64,000 bases of DNA, taken from positions 63,044,019 through 63,108,018 of the forward strand of contig JALGQZ010000005.1 in the NCBI GenBank assembly GCA_023105745.1, written 5' to 3'. The translations under genes and the position numbers were made by a program. This document shows, piece by piece, positions 12,195-21,196 of this stretch. Every line of letters starts with the position of its first letter. The first letter of the stretch is position 1. A model generated the notes under the pieces. It did no database searches, was not told the origin of the DNA, and worked only from the letters and a program-made list of their open reading frames with translations. This DNA is from Austropuccinia psidii (taxonomy: Eukaryota > Basidiomycota > Pucciniomycetes > Pucciniales > Sphaerophragmiaceae).

Positions 12195-12682
12195 TTTAGC
12201 CCAAAATCATAAAAAATAACCCATCAGTTTAAAGCCTTGATGAGGGCTTTTTTCTGTATATTGAAAACCTGTATAACTTAAAAAAAAAAGATTTAGTATG
12301 ATTTTAAAAAAAAATCAATTTAAATGAAAAAGTTTCAGCAGTTTAATGTCTTGCTGAGGACACTTTTTGTATATTTGCAGCCCTTTAGCATAAAAAATTA
12401 ATAAAAAAAAATAATTTAATTAAAATAAGCAAACCCAGCGGTTTAAAGCCATGCTGAGGGCTCTTTTTGTTTTAAAAGCCCTGTAGCACAGCTAAATGTG
12501 TCAGCTCCATTTTATATCCAAGATAAATTAAGAATGAAAAAAAGAAATAAGCAGTTTAAAGCCTTGCTGAGGGCCCCCTTTTTTTTTGTTTATTCCTTTT
12601 AAGGCCTTTGTAAAAAAATCATCAGTAAATTTAAATAAAATATTGAGTAAAATTAAAAATAAATAAGCATTTTATTTGTATT

Positions 12683-12721
<39 letters not shown>

Positions 12722-13553
12722 TTATCATCATTTGTTTTATATATAAAAAAACCAATTAGTAAGAAATAACATTAACACTAAAAGAGATAAATAAATTCAA
12801 CAGTTTAAAGTCTTGTTGAGGTTTAGCCCAAAATCATAAAAAATAACCCATCTGTTTAAAGCCTTGATGAGGGCTTTTTTCTGTATATTGAAAACCTGTA
12901 TAACTTAAAAAAAAAAAGATTTGGTATGATTTTAAAAAAAAATCAATTTAAATGAAAAAGTTTCAGCAGTTTAATGTCTTGCTGAGGACATTTTTTGTAT
13001 ATTTGCAGCCCTTTAGCATAAAAAATTAATAAAAAAAATAATTTAATTAAAATAAGCAAACCCAGCGGTTTAAAGCCATGCTGAGGGCTCTTTTTGTTTT
13101 AAAAGCCCTGTAGCACAGCTAAATGTGTCAGCTCCATTTTATATCCAAGATAAATTAAGAATGAAAAAAAGAAATAAGCAGTTTAAAGCCTTGCTGAGGG
13201 CCCCCTTTTTTTTTTTGTTTATTCCTTTTAAGGCCTTTGTAAAAAAATCATCAGTAAATTTAAATAAAATATTGAGTAAAATTAAAAATAAATAAGCATT
13301 TTATTTGTATTCTTATATATATATATATATTAATAATTATCATCATTTGTTTTATATATAAAAAAACCAATTAGTAAGAAATAACATTAACACTAAAAAA
13401 GATAAATAAATTCAACAGTTTAAAGTCTTGTTGAGGACTCTTGTGGTATTTGTTTCCCTTTTTTTTAAAAGCCCTTTATTAATTAATAATGAGAAACTTT
13501 AGCCCAAAATCATAAAAAATAACCCATCAGTTTAAAGCCTTGATGAGGGCTTT
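12195..13553. repeat. Tandem duplication of about 630-680 bp inside the motif array
   Basis: The block starting TTTAGCCCAAAATC occurs at 12195, 12822 and (start only) 13498. Each full unit carries several pseudoknot-like motifs and a TA-dinucleotide tract, which is longer in the first unit (near 12690) than in the second (near 13315). The junction at 12820 falls inside a pseudoknot-like motif (TTGTTGAG followed by the block start), so unequal exchange at the motif is a simple explanation. Confidence 0.85.
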
Positions 13554-13584
<31 letters not shown>

Positions 13585-13637
13585 TATTTCTTTATTATTT
13601 TATTATTATTTTTTTTCTTTTTTTTAATATTTGTTGT

Positions 13638-14001
13638 CAGAAGGTAAGGTATTCAGCTTGATGGGCTAATCTAGAGGCTGTTACAACCCTCTAGTGGCTT
13701 CGGGTGGGCTGTTTGCATCTCTAATTACCTTTCAAAGCACTTTATTGTGCTTTAAACCACTTCGGGTGGTTAGTTATTTGATATGTGGGTGTTTCCACCC
13801 CCTTACTGTGTTAAAAAGGTGAGTCGTTTGGGCTGTATGGTGCTATTACACCTTGGGAGTGCTTAAAAAGAAGTCGGGTGGCTCCTTTTTGTGAAAATGT
13901 GTGCTCCAGAAGTCTTTTAGGGTGTTTGAGATTTGATCGGGTGAGCTAGTTTTAGCCTTGTAGGTGTCCTCAAGAGGCACTTTATCATATTCTAAACCAA
14001 A
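13638..14001. other. Hairpin-rich segment with repeated TCGGGTGG
   Basis: This 360-bp non-coding part of the retrotransposon has short perfect hairpins (TAGAGG/CCTCTA, AAGCAC/GTGCTT, AACCAC-TTCGG-GTGGTT, GGGTG-TTT-CCACCC, GGTG/CACC). TCGGGTGG or a close form recurs near 13697, 13761, 13874 and 13937. It is cut by the CACTA-like insertion at 14001/14002 and continues at 42034. No coding potential is seen. Confidence 0.5.
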
Positions 14002-14047
14002 CACCGGGGCGAATCTCATGTCAATCGTCGGCGATTTACTTCACGTC
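14002..14047 (+). repeat. Left terminal inverted repeat, copy 1
   Basis: It starts CACCGGGGCGAATC and matches the reverse complement of 41988-42033 at 41 of 46 positions by eye. Most differences are C/T or A/G, as expected from CpG decay. Confidence 0.92.
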
Positions 14048-14115
14048 AAGCAAACGTCAAGCAGGATAAAAGTCGAGCTCACGTCAAGCGAAAATCAAGC
14101 GAACGTCGAGCACAC
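14039..14115 (+). repeat. Subterminal repeats ACGTCAAGC
   Basis: Just inside the terminal repeat, the 9-mer ACGTCAAGC or a one-base variant occurs about six times within 75 bp. The equivalent end of copy 2 (58060-58128) has GCTTGACGT/GCTTGAT repeats in the other orientation. CACTA elements typically carry such subterminal binding sites for their DNA-binding proteins. The rest of the stretch to 14689 holds a GTGTGCGTG-type low-complexity tract (14330-14425) and no gene. Confidence 0.75.
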
Positions 14116-14689
14116 ATCACACTCTGGTCTTACACCAAATCCTGTGACATCCAATAATATTGGTTCCCCTGTGCCTTCAACTCAGATTCCTCACCACCTG
14201 ATCATCCCACAACCGTCCGATGATTGGTAAAAATTACACCAGACCCGCCTGTTTGCACACACACACATCAAAGATGTCCTTCAGCCAGTCTTGATGTAGG
14301 CGGGGGGTTTGACTTCACCAGGTCATCCATGAAGTGTGCGTGTGCATGCGCGGGGGCGGGTGGGTGGGCGTGTGCAGGTGCGTGTGCGTGTGCATTGGCG
14401 CGTGCGGGTGCACATGCGGGTGTGGTTACGCAAAAGCCAATTCCGCTTCCAACATGATGATGGCGCAGTTAGAAATTTTGGATGCTGTGAAGGGTGAGTG
14501 TGTGGGTCATTTGATCATTGGACTTGGCTTATTCACACTGTACCCAATGTCAAAATAGTAAGTTCTTTGTGGCAATGTGAAATAATGGGCTTTGCTTGTC
14601 ACAATGGCATGTCTCTGTCACTAAATTTTGAGGCAGTTATTTCACTAGCAAAATTGCTAATGAATCTGAGAGATTTTCATTTCTGTAGA

Positions 14690-17600
14690 CTAAATTTCAT
14701 GAAATAACGGCTTTATCATTACAAGCAGTCCACATGACAGAACTTTGTTATCATACAATCCACAGTTACCTTCTATTTCTTCTTCAGATATAATCAAGGG
14801 TCCATCATCAAAACCAACAGCTTTATAAATATTCAGATACGGCCAATCTGGTAAGAAATTCACATCAATCTTCAAAGGTTTTAAAATCAGAAAGTTATTG
14901 TTCAGTATGCTAGATGGCTCAGAGACTTTGAAAATGCTATCAATAATACCAAATTGTCGTGAGTTGCCCCTCAGAAAACATATCACACTGTTGCTGACAT
15001 TTTTGGATTCAGTTGAAAATATATTGTTCCCAATATTAATGTTTGAAACTGGAAAATACCAAGGTGAGACAATCCTTGAAGTGGGAGGACTTGTGGATTG
15101 CACGGTAGTGTCTAAGCTGATCCAATCAACTATTTCCCTTGTTGCATGAAAAGTCTGTAAGTACTCAACCAGGCAATCATAATTTTGTTGGTCATGGCGG
15201 GATGGCTTGTTATATTTATGGTGATTGAACACGGCAGGTGGCTGTGATTCGAAAAGCTGTTTTATTTCACATGGCACAGATGGGGATTTCAGGAGAACGG
15301 AAAGGTTGGAACATCGACAGATATGTTGAAGTAAGGTTTTATCTATATCATCTATTCAGAGTTGCAAAAAGTTAGTCTTATTCAGTTCAGGTGTTTAATC
15401 AATGTGAATATATTGATCTTATTAATTGACGTACATATCTTGTTATTTGTTGGCATCTTTGCAAATACTCCAATCAAGCGCTCATAACCCCATGTGGCTG
15501 AGGCTTGTGCTGGGCCCCAACGTTGGAAGAGTTTGGGAATATGATCAGCAAAATGATGATTTGGTTTACTTTTCTGTTTTGGGAACAGGTGTTGATTGGA
15601 AAGGCGGAATTTTTTCCAATGTTCAGCAAATGCAGTCGCATCATCTATTGAAACAGTCCAGCTTGTGGCAATGTTGATAGCACTAATCAAATGGAATGTA
15701 TTCTTGGCTAGTTCATTTGCAAGTTCTTCTGACTGACCCATTTTTCTTTGAGTGTTGGCAGATTGGTGTGCATCTAATGACATCTGTTGACTGAGCATTA
15801 GAAATGGAATATAGACCTTATATAAGAGAGCCCATTCAGCGGCTTTTAAGCTACCATGAGAGGGGGAACCCATTTTGCGGGGAACTCTTGTCCATGATGA
15901 GGGAATTATGGTCTCAGATATGATTTGTCGGAGATGCTCAAGAGCCTCACCCTTGATCTGGTGATCGCTCAGTGCAGTGATATCCAATTCAGTGGGGATG
16001 TAATTGGCATCAAATGAAGGAATCTCCGCAGAACCACTAGATGGATGTTCTGTGTGAAGGGTGGGCATTGGGAAGTAGTTTTTCCGGGTGGAAGTAGTGG
16101 GGAGTGGCTCATTTATTATTTTTGCTGCGTCTCTTCTCAGGGAGCGGGCCTCTCTCAATGTGATTTTATCAAGAGAGCTGTTGGAGGTCATGGAATCTCA
16201 GTCTGAACTGTTGGTGTCATTGGATTTCCTGCGGGACCTGAAGTAAATTTTTGATTTCGCCTCTGGAATGCACAATTTGAAAGTTGCATGATCCTTCAAA
16301 ATTCCAAGTATTAAATTATGCATTATGTCAAGATTAACCATTCTGGTTGCATCCCAATATGGAAGGTCTTCCAAAATTGAATATCGCACTCCATACTCAG
16401 AGAAAATTGCTTGTCTTTGTTGTGGGGTTGCCCAAAGCCATTTGGCAATGGTTGATTTATGACTTTGGTATGAGCGCATGTAGTGAAATTGAGGACCAAT
16501 TTCTTCAATTTGAGCTTTGTGAATGGTGCAAAAATTACAAAAGTGGTTTCCTGAATGGGAAATAAATCCAGTAAGCTTGCGCATGGCAACCACATCCGCA
16601 ATGGCTGTGAGGATGGCAACACGGATAAAGGATCCTGATGGACCTGTTGAGGTGGGTGCAAAATGGTAACCTTGCCATAGCTCTTTGAGCTCGTTGATGA
16701 GTGGCATTAATAGATAATTCAATTGAAGCGCAGTTGGCTCCTTCGGACCAGGGATGATTCCTGCAACATAGACATTCTCGGGCTTCAATCTTTCACTTGG
16801 GGGGAGATTAAGACAAATAAGCATGATAGGTCCAATGCTAGCCAACCGGGTTGACTTTCCATGTGCATTAAACCAGTCCACATATATGGAGAAGGCCAAT
16901 GCACCAGGAATGGACATGAATGGGGGGTCATGGATATTTCTAGTGCCAGTGAAGCGTCTCCAGACCAATCCATCCCAGACGTCACGTTTTGGGGAATCTT
17001 CGGGAGTTTGGGATTGTTGATGTTGATGCAGAATGTCCATAATTCCAGCCCGCTGGAGAAATCTGGCAAGCCAATTTTTGAATGGTTGATAAATGAAATG
17101 TTTTGTTGGTATAAATTTTTGCTTCATGTTGGTTGTGTTTTGGGTGTGGGGTTCAGATGAATAGATGAATTTGCCTAATGATTGTGTGCAAGGGGGATCA
17201 TGATCATTTGGGTCATTATGGCGTTGACAGTGGGGTTGGTCAGTTGTGACTGATTCAGTAAGGCTATTAAGAGAGAAACATTGAGGACAACATATATAGT
17301 TTTGAATCACTGGCTCCAATTGGAGATGTTCAAATATGGTACTCAGATCTTGAGGTATATGGAATGCAGGAGCGGGGGGACCAGTTGAGCTTGAGATACT
17401 GGACTTGATCAGCAGGTTCAGGGCGGGGTTGAGTATGCGTGAAGCCCTGCGGGGTAAATTATACCTTAATGATAGAATGGCAGATATTATCATTCCTAGG
17501 TCTTGTGGGGGAAGGGTTTGACTGCCACTATATGGTTTCTGTGCAGTTGAATTGAGACCCGCTGGAGTTGGGAAAGTGCTTTGGGTCAAACGTGAATAAT

Positions 17601-17835
17601 CAGCTGGGAAGATTTGATCCAATAGAATTTGTGGGCACCCAGATCCTGATGCAGAAGTAGGGATGTTTGGAAGAGATTTGGGTGCAATGGTTGATTTGAG
17701 CTTTTTAATGTGCTGTTTATATTGGAAAGGTGTGAAGGCAACTCCTTGCCTATCACCCTCAGGGGAAGAGTATGTTTGAGTTGAGCAGTGTTGACACATG
17801 CATATACGCATTGAGGAATATGGCCGGGTTGTCAT
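14690..17835 (-). CDS. Tnp2/Plavaka-like CACTA transposase (one in-frame stop)
   Basis: This DDE-type transposase should cut and paste the element in the nucleus. The start ATG at 17835 is shared with the copy at 54949. Two exons, 17835-15435 and 15351-14690, flank an 83-bp intron (GTACGT..CTAAC..AG); joined they give 1020 residues. The N-terminal part has Cys motifs (CMCQHC, YICCPQCF near 181). The core has FSIYVDWFNAHG (Asp near 319), GIIPGPKEP near 363, a HSGNHFCNFC block near 436, and ERLIGVFAKM near 793 just before the intron, all typical of basidiomycete Tnp2 transposases. A TGA at 16198-16200 replaces a Ser codon that copy 2 retains, so this copy is interrupted at codon 546 unless that base is an error. 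It is divergently transcribed from gene B. Confidence 0.88.
15352..15434 (-). other. Intron of the transposase gene
   Basis: The 83-bp intron has donor GTACGT, branch-like CTAAC and acceptor AG. Splicing joins TNNKI to YDIDKTLLQ in frame, and the second copy predicts the same junction (NNKI to YDLEKTLLQ). Confidence 0.8.
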
Positions 17836-18795
17836 TGCTGCAGGAATTGGGAGTACGGTTGGTTTGTGTATAAATATCTATGGTTGATGTGAAAGTGTTT
17901 AGGAGTGTTATTAATTGGAAATAAAATTCAGTGATTATTTATGAAGGGGGAGATGATTTGAGCCAGCTGAGGATTTTATCCCATTTGTAATGGAGCATGA
18001 GCTGCAGTGGATAAAGTTTAACATGTCTCATCTGGATGGCGGAATTGGTTAGGCGTTTAATTGGGTAAAATGCCATGCTGCTCAATGCTCATACATATTC
18101 TAGTTTATTTACACATTGTGATAGTGCGGGTTTGACCATTGAGGGGGTTCCATTAGTGAAGTGTTACCATTGAATTGAGGGGATTAACATTTAATCCATG
18201 TACGCTGGCACGCCATCGTACATGGTTTAAACCTTATTACAGACATAACTATATAACTCTATTACATAAGGGGTTGGAGTGCAGCTAAAGTCTTGGTATT
18301 TGGTTTGAGTGCGGCGGGCTTTGAATCAGTTGGAATGTGATTTGGATTGTCTTGCCTTTCGGGAAAAGGTGATGTCTCTTTTGTGGGTAAATCCTTCATG
18401 AATATACCCCTTTACAGATGTACAATGTTGTGGAATTTCAATGCATATATGGGCAGTTTGGATAATTCACAAAATGTGACAATGGGGAGGCATAAATGGT
18501 ACTGAATATGATTACTTATGAATGATGGGTCCCCTTTGAGATCAAGGAAATATCACATTATATGCTGGTAGGCCGTGCAGGGTGGTTTCCGACAAAAGCG
18601 GAGGAGCTCAAGAGGAGGCAGGGAGGATTCTCCTCAAAAGAGTCTTATCCGACTTCCACACAACACTTAGTTCCAACTATTCATAGAATTTCTCTATTCT
18701 AAATTTGAAAAGATTTCATCTCATATCACTCTATTTTATCATAATACTGAGGTGTTTTATCTAGTTAAAAATATTACTGTACTTTTTCGGCCCTT
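17836..18795. promoter_or_regulatory. Divergent promoter region, transposase / gene B
   Basis: This 960-bp non-coding spacer lies between two genes pointing away from each other. It holds the palindrome at 18196-18225. The matching spacer of copy 2 is at 53998-54948. No other structure was recognised. Confidence 0.6.
18196..18225. promoter_or_regulatory. 30-bp palindrome, transposase / gene B promoter
   Basis: The outer arms CCATGTACG and CGTACATGG are perfect reverse complements around the core CTGGCACGCCAT. It is related to palindromes at 31598, 36549, 38464 and 41346 (consensus half GTACGGTGGCA). It lies 361 bp upstream of the transposase ATG and 571 bp upstream of gene B. It is a candidate protein-binding site. 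Confidence 0.6.
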
Positions 18796-20857
18796 ATGTC
18801 ATCTTTCAAGTCACATAAATCCCGTTCAGGTTCTGTTCATGACTCAAATAGTGAATCTAGCATAGAATATGTTCAAACACAGTCACCATTGAGTCCCAAC
18901 ATTCCTCTCACAACCCCTATCGCATCCTCAATGAATGTATCAGGTCTTAACATTGATGTGGGAAATCCAAAGGCTCCAACTTCAAGCACTTGGTCAATCC
19001 CAAATATTTCCGTCACTCCAATTCCCCCGAATCCCACTAATACACAAATTCATGTGTCTCAGGGGCCAGAAGGCACACCTCAAATCTCCTCACACGCTAA
19101 TCCCCAATCAAAATTTCCACGTGAGTTCCTCCTTAATCCCGGTCGGAATCCAGTCGCATCCCAGGATCCCTTTGGCCAAAGTAAACAGCCAACCCTCAAT
19201 ATTCCATCAGGATCGCAGGTTCATGTGGGTGATGAAAGGCGCGTGGATGGGGGGCGACAAAAAAGACCTTTGGAAAATGTATCTTGGAGCGGTCTGTCGG
19301 AGGGAAATCCAGTATTGACGCTTCATCAAAGTAAGTCATTTTAATTTCGGAGTATAACCTTTTTCACAATTTGATATTTTTGTTTCATGGGTTAGATATG
19401 GCACCTAAAGGCAAGTCAGTCCGATCTCAGGAGCCAATTGAAGATCGTGAGGATGACCAGTCTTCATTAATGTTTTGATGTGTTAACTGATGATTTGCAT
19501 AGCAGGGGATGAACTTTATGCGTCTTCACCTCTGGTCCATAAAGAGAAAGTCACTGGACGTCATCATCCATATGCCTCCAAACCAAGAACGGGTCATGCC
19601 AGTACATCAAGAGCAACAATGGTGGATGATGAGGATGAGAACATGTCTCCGACTCAAAGTGAAAGAAATGATGAACCAAGGAGGGACAATTTCACAGCGC
19701 ATGAGCAAGGCACTCAATCAAATAGTGAGTTCACCCATCCTCAGCTGGGCCTCGCCCAGAGTATGCTTGAACAATCCGAGGTCAGACAGCAAAGGAACCA
19801 GGCCCGCAAAGCTCACAATGTGGCGAAATGTGCAAGCCAGAAGGAGCAACAAAAATGGCTGAAGGCAGAACTTCCAGAGAATGTCCATGGAATGAGATCA
19901 GCAGTACACGCACATTGCCTGTTCCTACTCAAAGTTAGGGATAAGGATTTTTCCTCACTACCAGCACCACCCAGCACAGAAGAGCGTGAAATTGCAATTC
20001 AAGTGGCTGGTCATCTCGGTTATGTCCCCAAGGATGTGTTCAATGAGCCATCAACACAGGTTCAGTCTCAGGGTTTCCAAAGCTACTGCGAAAATGAGCT
20101 CCACAAGCTAGGACTAAAGCGATTCACTTGGGACTGGGAGAGCTCATGGCAACATCCGTTCAACGAGCTGATGTCTATGGTGTTTTACCGTACATTCCGT
20201 CTCGCACTTGTCAGCACTGAGTATCATCACTACTGTTGGAACAAGGATCATAACAACTATGGGGTCGTGGCGGCTTTAATGGAGCGATATTTCACTTATT
20301 TGAAAAGAGAATGGAAGTCTATTCAAAAGGATGCGGAGTATTTGGTAAAAAAGAAGGAGAATCAAAAGCTCGCAAAGATTTGTCAAAGAGTTAGTTACTG
20401 TATCTCTTCTTCATTGTGGACCAAGTCTGGTGATGATCTACTTGATTATGTGCAGACCTGTGAGCGCCGTTGTGAATGGTGTGATATGGCTAAATTTCCC
20501 ATTCTAGCATCACAATTCAATGACCCTCGAGTATGCTCAGATACTGAGGAGGTACTGGAAAATGGCCGTCAAGTTTACCGCAAAGTGGGATTACGCTGGC
20601 GCTCCCAGTTATTTAATGATTTGGTATTGAAAATGGATAGAGACATAGAGTTTTGTAATCGGATTAAAAAAAAGGGTAAAAAAACTATTGATAGATTGCC
20701 AGAATTACGATCGACAGATGATGGTGATATTCCGGAAGGCCTATCATTTCAGGTATTTGATCAAGATTGGCTCAAAGGCTGTAGTAAGATGCAGACTAGC
20801 GCCCTCAAGATACTTGACATGCCAGTTATTAGGCCTAATGGTGATGCTCTGCAATAA
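18796..20857 (+). CDS. Gene B, conserved accessory protein of the CACTA-like element
   Basis: I do not recognise the family. Three exons, 18796-19330, 19396-19446 and 19503-20857, join in frame to 646 residues using GTAAGT..TTAG and GTGAGG..ATAG introns; copy 2 keeps the same exon borders. The first 180 residues are Ser/Pro/Thr-rich and probably disordered. Residues about 230-260 are Gln/Arg/Lys-rich (RQQRNQARKAH). The folded C-terminal half has many Trp, Tyr and Cys residues (ERRCEWCDMAKFP, YHHYCWNKDHNNYG). It is divergent from the transposase and convergent with SNF2. By position it could be the element's second transposition protein, as TnpA is in En/Spm, but no sequence motif supports that. 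The reading frame is intact. Confidence 0.82.
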
Positions 20858-21196
20858 CTTAGTAATTTGTCACGGTATAGCACTGTGACAAATTAAAATT
20901 TTGTGAATTATTTGTGCAGGTGTAATAAAATCTGATTATTATCTCTTAAGGATGCAACAACTTGCTAAATATGTTAGAATATAGACAATATGAATTGAAA
21001 TGTATCACCGTCTCCCTTGCAATAATACTCTATTGCTCATTTTCATTGAGGAAATATTGAAGAAGTTCGATCCAGCTCATGGTGTTCATAATTGTGGACC
21101 TGTGCCAGAGTCAACAGGAGTTATCAACTTTGTCAATCACAAATTATATAATATCAGTAAGGCTCACGCAGTTAATGATTTTTTCTTTTCTTGGAC
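20858..21196. other. Spacer between the 3' ends of gene B and SNF2
   Basis: The spacer is 339 bp of AT-rich DNA between convergent genes. An imperfect inverted repeat AATTTGTCAC / GTGACAAATT lies at 20864-20894, directly after the gene B stop. It may help 3' end formation. Nothing else is visible. Confidence 0.45.

Larger units (their letters stand above)
8749..13556 (-). repeat. Array of about 26 pseudoknot-like 29-nt motifs
   Basis: The motif recurs at 8749, 9023, 9146, 10824, 10900, 10987, 11155, 11300, 11420, 11551, 11668, 11770, 11901, 12003, 12111, 12222, 12336, 12436, 12550, 12798, 12849, 12964, 13063, 13177, 13413 and 13525, about every 100-130 bp from 11155 on. On the transcribed minus strand the order is stem 1 (AAAGCC), loop CU, stem 2 (CAGCA), one base, stem 1 partner (GGCUUU), loop AAAC, stem 2 partner (UGCUG). 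The two stems interlock as in an H-type pseudoknot. Stem sequences change between copies but partners change with them, for example CAUCA/UGAUG, CAACA/UGUUG, GAGCA/UGCUC, GGCA/UGCC and AAUGCC/GGCAUU, AUGGUC/GACCAU, UUGUC/GACAA. Loops stay almost constant. A few copies (9146, 11551, 11770) are imperfect. Function is unknown. Confidence 0.85.
3369..14001 (-). mobile_element. Giant Ty3/Gypsy LTR retrotransposon, 3' part (pol side)
   Basis: This is the pol half of one element that continues at 42034-52330; a CACTA-like transposon separates the halves. Joined, the element is about 20,930 bp. The element starts TGTGGG and ends TACCACA. GTAT flanks it on both sides (3365-3368 and 52331-52334), and the flanks are the two halves of gene B, which proves a single insertion event. 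From right to left on the minus strand it holds part of the long gag-pol spacer, the pseudoknot-like repeat array, pol, a polypurine tract and the 3' LTR. The two LTRs differ by eye at about five substitutions plus a few homopolymer length differences, so the insertion is young. Confidence 0.95.

Noticed and set aside
8749..13556. Pseudoknots after A-rich runs as programmed -1 frameshift sites
   Set aside because: The region has stops in every frame and no ORF crosses any copy, and the A run abuts the stem without the usual spacer. Frameshifting is therefore not supported.
14224..14558. Two overlapping frames rich in Cys, Ala and Gly
   Set aside because: They are translations of a GTGTGCGTG low-complexity tract in the subterminal region; copy 2 does not keep them.
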